A stretch of 64,000 nucleotides of DNA from Herbidospora cretacea. Its GTDB lineage: Bacteria > Actinomycetota > Actinomycetes > Streptosporangiales > Streptosporangiaceae. Positions 19,062 through 30,252 of the stretch are shown here, in pieces. The stretch spans positions 124,001-188,000 of the forward strand of contig NZ_BBXG01000006.1 of assembly GCF_001570605.1 (NCBI RefSeq), in the 5' to 3' direction. The notes under the pieces are model-generated. The model saw only the letters and a list, made by a program, of their open reading frames with translations, did no database searches and was not told the DNA's origin. The translations under genes and the position numbers were made by a program. Within the stretch, counting starts at the first letter, position 1; the number at the start of each line of letters is the position of its first letter.

Positions 19062-19718
19062 ATGCGCGTGGCGAGACTCACGGTCGCCTGCTGTCTGCTC
19101 GCCGCCGCCGTCGCCGGATGCGGCTCGGGATCCGTGGGAGACGCCCGCACCACTCCCCAGGCGCTCGAGCTCAAGGCGCTGTTCGCCGACCTCGCCGAGA
19201 TCCCGCGCGGTTTCGCCACCCGCTCGCGGTCCGGCTGGGAGGAACCGTTCAAACCGGTCGTCCGGGAGTGCCGCCGCCTGTTCAACCTGATCTCCGGCCA
19301 CCCGGTCCGCAAGGGGCTCACCGCCACCGCCACCGCGACCTACCTGGGCGAGGGCGTCGGCCAGACGGCCGCCGTCTCCCTGGCCGTGTACGGCTCCCGC
19401 CAGGCCGCCGCCCAGATGGACGAGCTGGCCAAGGCGTCCCGGAAGTGCACCACCGTCCGCGACCAGACCGCCGGGGAGGTCAACCGGCTCACCGTGGCCC
19501 CGCTAGCGGTGTCGGAGGAGGTCCTGGCGGGTGGCGGGATCGCCCGCCGCCTGGTCGGCCGGGTCGGCGGCTATCCCTACGAGATGCACCTGATCGTGGC
19601 CCGGGAGGGCTCGGCGGTGATCGGGCTGGTGAACGCCGGGATGAGCGGCCCCGACGCCAGGACCACCGAGGAACTGGCCGAATTGGTGTCCCGCAAGGTC
19701 GCTACCCTTGACCTGTGA
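19062..19718 (+). CDS. Lipoprotein of unknown function
   Basis: 218 residues from an ATG preceded by GAGGGGG. The signal peptide MRVARLTVACCLLAAAVAGC ends in a lipobox (VAGC), so the mature protein is membrane-anchored outside. The rest is an alpha/beta domain with pairs of cysteines (VRECRRLF and ASRKCTTV) and no catalytic motif that I recognise; it resembles the sensor-like extracellular lipoproteins common in actinomycetes. A CCCGGG/CCCGGG hairpin lies in its leader. Its stop overlaps the next gene by GTGA, so it is in an operon with the deaminase-like gene and era. Confidence 0.75.
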   Translation: MRVARLTVACCLLAAAVAGCGSGSVGDARTTPQALELKALFADLAEIPRGFATRSRSGWEEPFKPVVRECRRLFNLISGHPVRKGLTATATATYLGEGVGQTAAVSLAVYGSRQAAAQMDELAKASRKCTTVRDQTAGEVNRLTVAPLAVSEEVLAGGGIARRLVGRVGGYPYEMHLIVAREGSAVIGLVNAGMSGPDARTTEELAELVSRKVATLDL

Positions 19719-20044
19719 CGCTTGACCCAGAAGACGAGAAGATCCTCACCCTGGCCCGGTCGGCCCGGGCCAGGAACGGCACCGCCGAAGGCGCCGCCGT
19801 CCGTGACGAGACCGGCCGGACCTATGTCGCCACCGACGTGAACCTGCCCTCGCTGCGGCTGACCGCAGTGCAGGTCGCGGTGGCGATGGCGGTGTCGAGC
19901 GGCGCCGAGGGCCTGGAGGCCGCCGCGCTGGTCGACGACGCCGAGGAGCCCTCGGAGCAGGACCTGTCCGTCGTCGGCGACCTGGGCAACGCGATCCTCT
20001 TCCACGCGGGCGGCGACGGTTCGCTGAAGGGCCGCTATGTCTGA
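19715..20044 (+). CDS. Cytidine-deaminase-like protein without the catalytic motifs
   Basis: 109 residues, GTG start overlapping the upstream stop. Position directly before era and the pattern of the sequence (ARSARARNGTAEGAAVRDETGRTYVATDVNLPSLRLTA) match the cytidine-deaminase-like gene that accompanies era in streptomycetes and the short hypothetical at that position in mycobacteria. The zinc/catalytic CAE and PCxxC motifs are absent: where the helix with CAE belongs the protein has VQVAVAMAVSSGA. It is therefore probably not an active deaminase. The last eight bases overlap era. Confidence 0.65.
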   Translation: MTLDPEDEKILTLARSARARNGTAEGAAVRDETGRTYVATDVNLPSLRLTAVQVAVAMAVSSGAEGLEAAALVDDAEEPSEQDLSVVGDLGNAILFHAGGDGSLKGRYV

Positions 20045-20945
20045 GGGGCCGGAGTTCCGCGCGGGGTTCGCCGCGTTCGTGGGGCGGCCCAACGTGGGCA
20101 AGTCGACCCTGATGAACGCCCTGGTCGGCACCAAGGTGGCCATCACCTCCTCCAAGCCCCAGACGACCCGGCGGGTGATCCGCGGCATCGTCCACCGGCC
20201 CGACGCCCAGCTCGTCATCGTCGACACCCCCGGTCTCCACCGGCCCCGGACCCTGCTGGGGGAGCGGCTCGACAGCCTGGTGCTGGCCACGCTGACCGAG
20301 GTCGACGTGCTCGGGTTCTGCGTCCCGGCCAACGAGCCGATCGGGAAGGGCGACCGGTTCATCGCCGAGAAGCTCGCCGCGGTCAAGAAGACGCCGGTGG
20401 TCGCCGTGGTGACCAAGTGTGACCTGGCCTCCCGTGAGCAGATCGCCAAGCAGCTGCTCGCGGTGTCGGAGCTGGCCGAGTTCGCCGACATCGTGCCGGT
20501 GTCGGCGGTCGGCGACGAGCAGCTCGACGTGCTGGCCGACCTGCTGACCGCCCGGCTGCCCGAGTCGCCGCCCCTCTACGTCGGGGGCGTGCTGACCGAC
20601 GAGCCCGAGCAGGTGCTGGTGGCCGAGCTGATCCGCGAGGCCGTTCTCGAAGGCGTGCGCGACGAGCTGCCCCACTCGATCGCCGTGGTGGTCGACGAGA
20701 TGGGCCCCCGTGAGGGGCGCGAGGATCTCCTCGATGTGTACGCCCACATGTTCGTCGAGCGCGACTCCCAGAAGGCCATCGTCATCGGTCCCAAGGGAAG
20801 CCGGCTGAAGGACGTGGGGAGCAGGGCCCGCCACCAGATCGAGGCGCTGCTCGGCAGCCGGGTCTTCCTCGACCTGCGGGTGTCGGTCGCCAAGGAGTGG
20901 CAGCGCGACCCGAAGCAGCTGCGGCGGCTCGGCTTCTACGACTGA
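20037..20945 (+). CDS. era: GTPase Era
   Basis: 302 residues. G1 GRPNVGKST at 16-24, G3 DTPG in VDTPGLH, G4 TKCD, then the KH domain with IGPKGSRLKDVG near residue 250. Era binds the 3' end of 16S rRNA in 30S maturation, in functional contact with YbeY. It overlaps the preceding gene by eight bases and the convergent membrane gene by ten. Confidence 0.96.
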   Translation: MSEGPEFRAGFAAFVGRPNVGKSTLMNALVGTKVAITSSKPQTTRRVIRGIVHRPDAQLVIVDTPGLHRPRTLLGERLDSLVLATLTEVDVLGFCVPANEPIGKGDRFIAEKLAAVKKTPVVAVVTKCDLASREQIAKQLLAVSELAEFADIVPVSAVGDEQLDVLADLLTARLPESPPLYVGGVLTDEPEQVLVAELIREAVLEGVRDELPHSIAVVVDEMGPREGREDLLDVYAHMFVERDSQKAIVIGPKGSRLKDVGSRARHQIEALLGSRVFLDLRVSVAKEWQRDPKQLRRLGFYD

Positions 20946-21418
20946 TCGGGCGGCCGGCGGCGACCGGCCAGCGCCAGGCAGGCCAGCGCCGCGACCACCA
21001 TCGAGGCGCCCAGCCCGGCGAACCAGCCGTAGAAGATCGTGGGTTCGACCCGCACGAGGCCGGGGATGGCCATCGTGAGCCGGTCGAACCCGGGGGGCCT
21101 GGTCAGGAACATGGCCAGCGAGAACGCCGCGATCGCGCCGGGCAGGATCGCCATGCCGGTGATGAGCCGGCTGCGGGAGATACCCAGCGCGCCGAGCCCG
21201 GCGGCGGCGAGGCCCGACCCCACCACCCACCATCCGGCCCAGTCCTCGGTGCCGTGGACGGTGGTCAGGTCGGCGTTGATGACCCCGAACGTGGCGCTGA
21301 TTCCGGCCCAGGGGAGGACCCCGGTGACGGCGAGGGCGAGGCCCGCGACGACCATGGTCAGGCCCAGTAAGGTGCTTGTCCCGCTTCGCTCCGGTGTGGG
21401 GGGATGTGCGGTTGCCAC
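20936..21418 (-). CDS. Four-helix membrane protein
   Basis: About 160 residues from a GTG at 21418 (GGAG six bases upstream); a GTG at 21427 is the alternative. Four hydrophobic segments are visible (LLGLTMVVAGLALAVTGVLPW, GWWVVGSGLAAAGLGALGI, GMAILPGAIAAFSLAMFL, IFYGWFAGLGASMVVAALACLALAG), with a short basic tail. The pattern resembles the small Trp-biosynthesis-associated membrane family, but I would not assert that. It follows ureD on the same strand with about ten bases between, so it may be the last gene of the urease transcript. Confidence 0.65.
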   Translation of the reverse strand: MATAHPPTPERSGTSTLLGLTMVVAGLALAVTGVLPWAGISATFGVINADLTTVHGTEDWAGWWVVGSGLAAAGLGALGISRSRLITGMAILPGAIAAFSLAMFLTRPPGFDRLTMAIPGLVRVEPTIFYGWFAGLGASMVVAALACLALAGRRRPPDQS

Positions 21419-21428
21419 ACTCTCCACC

Positions 21429-22202
21429 CTAGGGGAGAACCCGGCCCTCGCCCCACGAGAGCCGCCGACGGAGTTCGACGGCGTCCCCGGCGAGCGCGGA
21501 GACGAGAGTGCCGGGACCGGCGAGAGGGAGCACCGCGACCCCCTCGGCCACTTCGGCCTCTCTCGGTTCGCTCTTGGGCTCGGCCACCCCGGTTTCGGCC
21601 GGGGAGGTCCCGTGGCTGCGGGGGGCCGCAATCAGGGTGCTGCCGACGCAGCGGGCCGTGCCGAACACCGCCGGGCTGCCGTCGATCGCGGGGTCGCCGA
21701 CGACGAACTCCTGGCGGAGCAGGGGACGGCCGCCGACCGTCGCGTCGAAGCGGGAGTGGCAGCGGCCCGGCTGCTCGCCGTGGCGGCCGAAGACGATCTC
21801 CTCGCGCCAGAACAGCTCGGCGTCGTCGGCCAGGTCGACGGTGGTGGTCATGGCGTGGTCGCAGCCCGCCGCCAGGACCGTCGGTTCGGGGGAGAAGACC
21901 AGGGCGGCGCCGGAGGCCACGGACACGTGGATCTCCATCAGGGAGCGGCCGGCGCCGGGGAGCACCAGCGTGCTGGCGATGGAGCGGACGGTCAGGGAGG
22001 TTCCCTCGGCCACCTCGACGTCCAGGCGGAAGTGGTCGCCGCCCAGGGGGCCCGCGCCGGTGCTGACCAGGTGGATCTCGCCGGGGGCCGTCTGGCGCAG
22101 GGTCAGCGGCGGGTCGGAGCGCATGGTCTCGATCCGGGTGAGGCCCCGGTCGTCCAGGCCCGTGCGGAGCACCGCACGGGCCCGGACCAGCGCCTTCTTC
22201 AT
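21429..22202 (-). CDS. ureD: Urease accessory protein UreD (UreH)
   Basis: 257 residues from the ATG at 22202, which overlaps the ureG stop (ATGA). It shows the UreD signatures [27 protein letters not shown] and TVLAAGCDH. UreD is the scaffold on which UreF and UreG assemble on apo-urease for nickel insertion. Cytoplasmic. Last recognised gene of the ureABCFGD set. Confidence 0.9.
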   Translation of the reverse strand: MKKALVRARAVLRTGLDDRGLTRIETMRSDPPLTLRQTAPGEIHLVSTGAGPLGGDHFRLDVEVAEGTSLTVRSIASTLVLPGAGRSLMEIHVSVASGAALVFSPEPTVLAAGCDHAMTTTVDLADDAELFWREEIVFGRHGEQPGRCHSRFDATVGGRPLLRQEFVVGDPAIDGSPAVFGTARCVGSTLIAAPRSHGTSPAETGVAEPKSEPREAEVAEGVAVLPLAGPGTLVSALAGDAVELRRRLSWGEGRVLP

Positions 22203-22888
22203 GCCAGGTAGCTGTGCGAGTGGGGCGTGCCGTGTTCGTGCTGCCAGGAGCCGACGACGCCGGCGACCCATTCGGCGACCGAGTGGGCGCCCCGGTCCTC
22301 GCGGATCGAGGTGAACAGCACCGGTTTGCCGTCGCGGACCGCCGCCGCGTCGCGGGACATGACCGTGAGGTCGGCGCCGACCATCGGGGCGAGGTCGGTC
22401 TTGTTCACCACCAGCAGGTCGGCGGAGGTCACCCCCGGGCCGCCCTTGCGGGGGACCTTGTCGCCGCCCGAGACGTCCAGGACGAAGATCTGCCGGTCCG
22501 CCAGGCCCCGGCTGAACGTCGCGGTCAGGTTGTCGCCGCCCGACTCGACGATCACCAGGTCGAGTGGGCCGAAGCGTTCCTCCAGCGTCTCGACGGCGTC
22601 GATGTTGGCGGCGATGTCGTCGCGGATCGCGGTGTGCGGGCAGCAGCCCGTCTGCACGGCCATGATCCGGTCGGGGTCGATGACGCCGGCCCTGCGCAGG
22701 AAGTCGGCGTCCTCGGTCGTGTAGATGTCGTTCGTCACCACACCCAAGCGGAGCGAGGGGCCCAGGCTCCGGCAGAGCGCCGCGGTGAGAGCGGTCTTGC
22801 CGCTCCCGACCGGGCCGCCGATCCCGAGGCGCAGCGCCCGGCCGTGCCCGTCGGGCGCGTCGTGGTGGTCATCGTGGTTAGCTGACAA
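22199..22888 (-). CDS. ureG: Urease accessory GTPase UreG
   Basis: 229 residues. A His/Asp-rich start ([13 protein letters not shown]), P-loop GGPVGSGKT at 24-32, the nickel-site Cys-Pro-His in [13 protein letters not shown], and [13 protein letters not shown]. It hydrolyses GTP to deliver nickel to urease. The N-terminal histidines may store or scavenge nickel, a useful point because no ureE is present in the cluster. Confidence 0.95.
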   Translation of the reverse strand: MSANHDDHHDAPDGHGRALRLGIGGPVGSGKTALTAALCRSLGPSLRLGVVTNDIYTTEDADFLRRAGVIDPDRIMAVQTGCCPHTAIRDDIAANIDAVETLEERFGPLDLVIVESGGDNLTATFSRGLADRQIFVLDVSGGDKVPRKGGPGVTSADLLVVNKTDLAPMVGADLTVMSRDAAAVRDGKPVLFTSIREDRGAHSVAEWVAGVVGSWQHEHGTPHSHSYLA

Positions 22889-23690
22889 AGAGCCTTACCT
22901 CCGTACGTAGGTGCTGTTCGGCCAGCAGATCGAGAGCGGGGGCGGCGTGCGCGGGTAGCGCGGACCAGTCGTGCTGTTCGGCGATGACCGAGTCATAGGG
23001 GAGCCCGGCCAGGACGTGGTGGACGGTCACCGGGTCGAGGCCCAGCAACCGCACCGCCGCCGTGGCCGCGCCGGTGACGGACGTGTACGCGGCCGCCATG
23101 GCGGCCTGTTCCGGCGTGCAGCCCGCCGCGTGGGCGGCGGCGCCCAGGGCGATCGGATGGTGCGCGCCGTCGGGGAGGGCTCTGGCCAGGCCGGTCAGGA
23201 CCGGGGCAGGCCAGATGCGCCTGGCGGTCCTGATCAGCAGGCGGCCCTGGGTGCGGCTGGCCAGCCGCTGGGCGGGCGAGGCGATCCGGGCGTCGGCCTC
23301 GGCGTCGAGCAGCCGCCAGGCGGCTCCGGCATCGGCTGTCGGGGCGCTGTCGGTCGGTGACTCGATGTCCGGATCGATGTCCGGAAATTTCGGTGCATGG
23401 GCTGCCGCGCAGGCGGACCACGCCAGGGCCGCCGCCACCCGGCCCGCCGTCGCGAGCCGGCCCCGGAGGAACCGCGCCAGGTCCTCGGGGCCGGAGATCG
23501 CGCCGGTGCGGCAGGCCTCCTCCGCGCCGCCCGAATGGGCGTGGCCGCCCGCGGGCAGCCGCGAGTCGGCGAGCAGCAGGAGACCGGCCAGCCCGTGCAT
23601 GGCGGGCATCCCGGAGGACGCCGCGGGTGCCGGCGGCGTCGTGGACTCCGCGCCGTTCAACGCGGGTCCTCCGGGGGCCGTTCCGTCCAT
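22878..23690 (-). CDS. ureF: Urease accessory protein UreF
   Basis: 270 residues from ATG 23690; the conserved region begins [19 protein letters not shown], so the ATG at residue 28 or 31 is also possible. All-helical UreF pattern with [14 protein letters not shown]. It links UreD to UreG and acts as the fidelity checkpoint of nickel loading. It overlaps ureG by 11 bases and lies ten bases after ureC. Confidence 0.88.
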   Translation of the reverse strand: MDGTAPGGPALNGAESTTPPAPAASSGMPAMHGLAGLLLLADSRLPAGGHAHSGGAEEACRTGAISGPEDLARFLRGRLATAGRVAAALAWSACAAAHAPKFPDIDPDIESPTDSAPTADAGAAWRLLDAEADARIASPAQRLASRTQGRLLIRTARRIWPAPVLTGLARALPDGAHHPIALGAAAHAAGCTPEQAAMAAAYTSVTGAATAAVRLLGLDPVTVHHVLAGLPYDSVIAEQHDWSALPAHAAPALDLLAEQHLRTEVRLFVS

Positions 23691-23700
23691 CGCCGTCGTC

Positions 23701-25405
<1,705 letters not shown>

Positions 25406-25413
<8 letters not shown>

Positions 25414-25732
25414 GCGGGCTCCCGTCGAGAGGGCCGGCCCATTCGGAGCGCAGGCCCGGCACGACCCGGTGTCCGGCGATGGGCACCAGCGTGACGTCGC
25501 GCTCGACGCCCGGCTCGAACCTGATCGCGGTGCCCGCGGGCACGTCGAGGCGGTGCCCCCACGCGGTCTCGCGGTCGAACTCCAGCCCCGGGTTGGCGGC
25601 GGCGAAATGGTAGTGGGAGCCCACCTGGATGGGCCGGTCCGCGGTGTTGACCACGCGCACGGTCACCCGCTCACGCCCCGGGTTCAGCGGGACGGGCGTG
25701 GCGCCGGGGACGATCTCTCCGGGAACCGTCAT
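25406..25732 (-). CDS. ureB: Urease beta subunit
   Basis: 108 residues with [39 protein letters not shown] and the C-terminal GHRVVPG. Structural subunit of the (alpha-beta-gamma)3 enzyme. It overlaps ureA by four bases (ATGA) and ureC by eight. Confidence 0.96.
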
Positions 25733-26031
25733 GAGATCGGGTGGTGGACGGTGACGAGTTTGGTGCCGTCGGGGAAGGTCGCCTCGATCTGCACCGAATC
25801 CAGCATTTCGGGCACGCCCTCCATCACGTCCTGGCGGCGCAGGACCTTGCGGCCGGCGTCCATGAGTTCGGCGACGGACTGTCCGTCACGGGCCCCTTCG
25901 AGCAGGAACGAAGCGATGAGGGCGGTGGCCTCCGGATGGTTGAGCCGCAGGCCACGGTCCATCCGGTCGCGCGCGACGCCGGCCGCGACGTGAATGAGCA
26001 GGCGTTCCTGCTCGTGTGGGGTGAGCCGCAT
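25729..26031 (-). CDS. ureA: Urease gamma subunit
   Basis: 100 residues, beginning [20 protein letters not shown], with the conserved [10 protein letters not shown] segment. First gene of the urease operon. Its start lies 22 bases from the nearest element of a GlnR-type box, so nitrogen control of the whole operon is likely. Confidence 0.96.
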   Translation of the reverse strand: MRLTPHEQERLLIHVAAGVARDRMDRGLRLNHPEATALIASFLLEGARDGQSVAELMDAGRKVLRRQDVMEGVPEMLDSVQIEATFPDGTKLVTVHHPIS

Positions 26032-26053
26032 GGCCGGACCCTAAGAAAGATCG

Positions 26054-26091
26054 GTTTCGACGGCGTTTCCGCGCGATGACGGCGGCGTTTC
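26054..26091. promoter_or_regulatory. GlnR-type box controlling urease and possibly the urea transporter
   Basis: Four 5-base elements at exact 11-base spacing: GTTTC (26054-26058), GTTTC (26065-26069), ATGAC (26076-26080), GTTTC (26087-26091). On the minus strand this reads GAAAC-n6-GTCAT-n6-GAAAC-n6-GAAAC, matching the actinomycete GlnR pattern gTnAC-n6-GaAAc repeats, with one weaker GTnAC element. It sits directly upstream of ureA. Confidence 0.75.
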
Positions 26092-26180
26092 CGAACTTCG
26101 GGGGGCGCCGAACCATGATAGCGCGGCCCGGCGCCTTACTTCATTGAGTGATGTTTCGGTAATCGGCTATTAACCTCCCC

Positions 26181-26197
26181 GATTTTCCCGGGAAATC
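26181..26197. promoter_or_regulatory. Palindrome upstream of urtA
   Basis: GATTTTCCCGGGAAATC forms an inverted repeat with a single wobble around a central C (core TTTCCCGGGAAA at 26184-26195), 64 bases before the urtA start. It is a candidate operator for the transporter promoter. Confidence 0.4.
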
Positions 26198-26261
26198 GCA
26201 CTCGATCACCTTTGCGGCAGATGGGTCGGTGCGGGGGCCGTATCGGCAAGGAGGAAAGTCA

Positions 26262-27488
26262 TTGCGCAACGTATTCTTACGCACTACTGCAGCCGCGGGG
26301 CTGGTACTGGTTCTGGCGGCGTGCGGTGGTGAACCGACCGAGAGCGCGGCCGGTGGCGGCGCCGCGAGCGGCGACACCATCAAGGTCGGCCTGCTGCACT
26401 CGCTGAGCGGCACGATGGCCATCAGCGAGGTCACGGTCCGCGACGCCGAGCTCCTCGCGATCGAGGAGATCAACGCCGCGGGCGGCGTGCTCGGCAAGAA
26501 GCTCGAACCGGTCGTGGAGGACGGCGCCTCCGACTGGCCCACCTTCGCCGAGAAGGCCAACAAGCTGATCAGCCAGGACAAAGTCGCCACGGTCTTCGGC
26601 GGCTGGACCTCCGCCTCACGCAAGGCGATGCTCCCGGTGTTCGAACGCCACAAGGCGCTGCTCTGGTATCCGGTGCAGTACGAGGGCCTGGAGTCGTCCC
26701 CGTACATCTTCTACACCGGCGCGACGACCAACCAGCAGATCATCCCCGGGCTCGACTACCTCAAGGAGCAGGGGAAGACCAAGATCTTCCTGGTCGGCAG
26801 CGACTACGTCTTCCCGCGCACGGCCAACAAAATCATCAAGGCCTACGCCGCCGCCAACGGAATGACGGTCCTCGGCGAGGAATACACCCCGCTGGGCCAC
26901 ACCGAATACTCGACTTTGACCAACAAGGTCGTCCAGGCGAAGCCCGACGCGGTTTTCAACACGTTGAACGGCGACAGCAACGTGGCCTTCTTCAAGCAAT
27001 TGAAGAGCGCCGGCGTGACGGCCGAGTCGATGCCCGTCCTCTCGGTTTCCGTGGCCGAGGAGGAGGTCACCGGAATCGGCGTCGACAACATCGTGGGTCA
27101 CCCGGTGGCGTGGAACTACTACCAGACCACCGAGAACGCGGCGAACTCGAAGTTCGTCGCCGCCTTCAAGGCCAAGTACGGCGCCGCGAAGGTCACCTCC
27201 GACCCGATGGAGGCCGGCTACAACGCGGTCTACCTGTGGGCCGAGGCGGCCAAGAAGGCCGGCACGGTCGAGGTCGAGGCGGTCAAGAAGGCCTCCGGAG
27301 GGATCGCGCTGGAGCGTCCCGAGGGCCTGGTGACCATCGACGGCGAGACGCAGCACATGTACAAGACGGCCCGCATCGGCATCATCCAGCCCGACGGGCT
27401 GATCAAGGAGGTCTGGAACTCGGGCGAGCCGATCAAGCCCGACCCCTACCTGAAGTCGTATCCGTGGGCCGGGAGCCTCGCCTCCTGA
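26262..27488 (+). CDS. urtA: Urea ABC transporter, substrate-binding lipoprotein UrtA
   Basis: 408 residues from a TTG at 26262, chosen because AAGGAGGAAAG ends three bases upstream and because it places a clean lipoprotein signal at the N-terminus (lipobox LAAC before GGEPTES). The branched-chain amino-acid/urea binding-protein fold is clear ([39 protein letters not shown]). It captures urea outside the cell. First gene of urtABCDE, divergent from urease. Confidence 0.93.
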   Translation: MRNVFLRTTAAAGLVLVLAACGGEPTESAAGGGAASGDTIKVGLLHSLSGTMAISEVTVRDAELLAIEEINAAGGVLGKKLEPVVEDGASDWPTFAEKANKLISQDKVATVFGGWTSASRKAMLPVFERHKALLWYPVQYEGLESSPYIFYTGATTNQQIIPGLDYLKEQGKTKIFLVGSDYVFPRTANKIIKAYAAANGMTVLGEEYTPLGHTEYSTLTNKVVQAKPDAVFNTLNGDSNVAFFKQLKSAGVTAESMPVLSVSVAEEEVTGIGVDNIVGHPVAWNYYQTTENAANSKFVAAFKAKYGAAKVTSDPMEAGYNAVYLWAEAAKKAGTVEVEAVKKASGGIALERPEGLVTIDGETQHMYKTARIGIIQPDGLIKEVWNSGEPIKPDPYLKSYPWAGSLAS

Positions 27489-27548
27489 CGCCGCTCTTCC
27501 CGGGGCGCCCGCGTGCGCCCCGGGTCGTTCTTCCAGAAAGGGGGCAGG

Positions 27549-28415
27549 GTGGAGGGAATCCTCAACCAGCTGCCGATCGGGCTGTCGATCGCGGCGGTCC
27601 TGCTGCTCATCGCGCTGGGCCTGACGTTCACGTTCGGCCAGATGGGCGTGATCAACATGGCCCACGGCGAGTTCATCATGGCCGGGGCGTACACGGCCTA
27701 CCTGCTGCAGGGCTTCGCCGACCGGAACGCGGTGCTCGTGGCGCTGCCGGTGGCGTTCCTGGTGGCCGGGCTGATGGGGCTGATCCTCGAACGGGCGGCG
27801 ATCCGGCACTTCTACGGACGCCCGCTCGACACCCTGCTGCTGACCTGGGGTGTCTCGCTCGTCCTCCAGCAGGTCGCGCGTGACCTGTTCGGCGCGCCCA
27901 ACGTGCAGGTGCAGTCGCCGACGTGGCTGCAGGGGTCGCTGGGGCCGATGCCGTACAACCGGATGTTCATCCTGCTGCTGGCGGTCGGCTCGGTCGTGGC
28001 GATCTGGGTCTACATGAACCGGAGCGCGCAGGGGCGGCGGATGCAGGCCGTGATGCAGAACCGGCAGCTCGCCGCGACCAGCGGGATCAACACCGGCCGG
28101 GTCGACCAGCGGACCTTCTTCATCGGGTCGGGGCTGGCCGGGATCGCCGGGGTCGCCCTCACCCTCATCGGGCCCGTCGGGCCGACGCTCGGCACCTACT
28201 ACATCGTCGACGCGTTCCTCGTGGTCGTCGCGGGCGGGCTCGGGCAGCTCCGCGGGGCGGTCATCGCCGCGCTCGCGCTGGGGCTGCTGAACTCGTACGC
28301 GGAGTTCTGGACCAACGCCAGCCTGGCCAAGGTCATCGTCTTCGTGGTGATCATCGCCTTCCTCCAGTTCCGGCCGCAGGGCCTGTTCGTCCTCCGTTCA
28401 AGGGCGCTGACATGA
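27549..28415 (+). CDS. urtB: Urea ABC transporter permease UrtB
   Basis: 288 residues from a GTG preceded by AAAGGGGGC. LivH-type permease with about eight helices; FGQMGVINMAHGEFIMAGAY is the family signature. This is a short form lacking the long extracytoplasmic N-terminal region of some proteobacterial UrtB proteins. ATGA overlap with urtC. Confidence 0.92.
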   Translation: MEGILNQLPIGLSIAAVLLLIALGLTFTFGQMGVINMAHGEFIMAGAYTAYLLQGFADRNAVLVALPVAFLVAGLMGLILERAAIRHFYGRPLDTLLLTWGVSLVLQQVARDLFGAPNVQVQSPTWLQGSLGPMPYNRMFILLLAVGSVVAIWVYMNRSAQGRRMQAVMQNRQLAATSGINTGRVDQRTFFIGSGLAGIAGVALTLIGPVGPTLGTYYIVDAFLVVVAGGLGQLRGAVIAALALGLLNSYAEFWTNASLAKVIVFVVIIAFLQFRPQGLFVLRSRALT

Positions 28416-29494
28416 CAGCCACACTCGAGAAGCCCCCCGTCACCGAGGCCCCCGTCAAGGAACCGCGCGACTGGCGCGGGCCCGCCCTCTTCGCGCTCGT
28501 CGCGGTCATCGGGCTCGTGGTCATGCCGCTGGTGCTGGAGCCGTTCCGGCTCGGGCTGCTGGCCAAGTACCTCACCTACGCGATCGTCGCCCTCGGCATC
28601 GGCCTGGCCTGGGGCCAGGGCGGCATGCTGACCCTCGGGCAGGGGGTGTTCTTCGGCCTCGGCGGCTACGCGATGGGCATGCACCTCAAGCTCAACGACG
28701 CCGGGGACGGCCTGCCCGACTTCATGGTCTGGAGCGGCGTCGAGACGCTGCCCGCCCTCTGGGAGCCGTTCCGCAACCCGGTCTTCGCCATCGCCATGGT
28801 GGTGGTCGTGCCGGGGGCGATCGCCTGGCTGCTGGGCACGCTCGTGTTCCGGCAACGGGTGCGCGGCGCCTACTTCGCGATCCTGACCCAGGCCCTCGCC
28901 GCCGCCATGGTGATCCTGCTCGTCGGGCAGCAGGGGCTGACCGGCGGCACCAACGGCCTCACCAACTTCTTCGAGTTCTTCGGCCAGGACGTCGCGGCCG
29001 ACTCGACCCAGCGAGGCCTCTACTTCACCGTGGCGATCGTGCTCGGCGTCCTGTTCCTCGGGGCCTGGCAGCTCCAGCGCTCCCGGTTCGGCCGCCTGCT
29101 GCTCGCGGTCCGGGACGGCGAGGACCGGGTGCGGTTCCTCGGCTACAACCCGGCCACCGTGAAGACGATCACGTTCACCCTCTCGGCGGTCATGGCGGGC
29201 ATCGCGGGCGCCCTGTTCGTGCCGATCGTGGGGATCATCTCGCCGGCGCTGCTGGGCGTCGTGCCGTCCCTCGAACTGGTGGTGGCCGTCGCGATCGGCG
29301 GGCGGTTCGCGCTCGCCGGGGCGGTGCTCGGCGCGGTCCTGATGGGCTACGCCAAGACCTACTTCAGCGAGGAACTGCCCGACGCCTGGCTCTACCTCCA
29401 GGGCGCGCTGTTCATCCTGGTCATCGGCCTGGCGCCCAAGGGCATCATCGGCATCATCTCCTCGCTCCGGCGCAGGAAGGAGGCGGCGGCATGA
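28412..29494 (+). CDS. urtC: Urea ABC transporter permease UrtC
   Basis: 360 residues, LivM type. The signature LAWGQGGMLTLGQGVFFGLGGYAMGMHLKL lies near 60-90 and the coupling segment around SRFGRLLLAVRDGEDRVRFLGYNP. About nine helices. Overlaps urtB and urtD by four bases each, so translation of the operon is coupled. Confidence 0.93.
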   Translation: MTATLEKPPVTEAPVKEPRDWRGPALFALVAVIGLVVMPLVLEPFRLGLLAKYLTYAIVALGIGLAWGQGGMLTLGQGVFFGLGGYAMGMHLKLNDAGDGLPDFMVWSGVETLPALWEPFRNPVFAIAMVVVVPGAIAWLLGTLVFRQRVRGAYFAILTQALAAAMVILLVGQQGLTGGTNGLTNFFEFFGQDVAADSTQRGLYFTVAIVLGVLFLGAWQLQRSRFGRLLLAVRDGEDRVRFLGYNPATVKTITFTLSAVMAGIAGALFVPIVGIISPALLGVVPSLELVVAVAIGGRFALAGAVLGAVLMGYAKTYFSEELPDAWLYLQGALFILVIGLAPKGIIGIISSLRRRKEAAA

Positions 29495-30252
29495 CCGCGC
29501 TGCTGGAGGTCCGCGACGTCTCGGTCGTCTTCGACGGGTTCCGGGCGCTCGACGGGGTGAACTTCACCGTCGACCACGGCGAACTCCGCTTCCTGATCGG
29601 CCCGAACGGCGCCGGCAAGACCACCCTGATCGACATCATCACCGGGCTGACCAAGCCGACCACCGGGACCGTCAGCTTCGACGGCGCGGTCGTCAACGGC
29701 AAGCGGGAGCACCAGCGGGTCAGGCTCGGCATCGGCCGGACCTTCCAGACCTCGGTGGTCTTCGAGGAGCTCACCGTCCTGGAGAACCTCGACCTGGCCG
29801 CCTCGTTCCGCAAGCCGCTGGCCTCGCTGCTGGCCAGGCGCAAGGGGATCACCGAGAAGGTCGCCCAGGCGCTGGAGACGACCGGTCTCGGGGAGCTCGC
29901 GCAGAAGAAGGCGGGGGTGCTCTCCCACGGTCAGCGGCAGTGGCTGGAGATCGGCATGCTGATCGCCCAGGGCCCCCGGCTCCTTCTCCTGGACGAACCC
30001 GTCGCCGGCATGTCGTCGGAGGAGCGCGTCAGGACCGGCGACCTGCTCACCGAGATCGCCAGGGACCACACGGTCATCGTGATCGAGCACGACATGGACT
30101 TCCTGCGGCGTTACGCCTCCACCGTGACCGTCCTCCATGAGGGAAAACTCCTGATAGAGGGCTCGGTGGACGAGGTGCGGGCCGATCCGCGGGTACAAGA
30201 GGTCTATCTGGGTCGCGCGCGCGAGGAGGCCGCACACGATGTTGTCGGTTGA
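29491..30252 (+). CDS. urtD: Urea ABC transporter ATP-binding protein UrtD
   Basis: 253 residues, LivG type. Walker A GPNGAGKTT near residue 37, signature LSHGQRQWLEIG, Walker B LLLLDEPVAGMS and the H loop VIEHDMDF. One of the two ATPases of the urea importer. It overlaps urtE by 14 bases. Confidence 0.94.
   Translation: MTALLEVRDVSVVFDGFRALDGVNFTVDHGELRFLIGPNGAGKTTLIDIITGLTKPTTGTVSFDGAVVNGKREHQRVRLGIGRTFQTSVVFEELTVLENLDLAASFRKPLASLLARRKGITEKVAQALETTGLGELAQKKAGVLSHGQRQWLEIGMLIAQGPRLLLLDEPVAGMSSEERVRTGDLLTEIARDHTVIVIEHDMDFLRRYASTVTVLHEGKLLIEGSVDEVRADPRVQEVYLGRAREEAAHDVVG

Noticed and set aside
26142-26168. Second GlnR box around GTTTC at 26153
   Set aside because: The elements at 11-base offsets (CATTG, CGGCT) do not match the GTnAC/GAAAC consensus.
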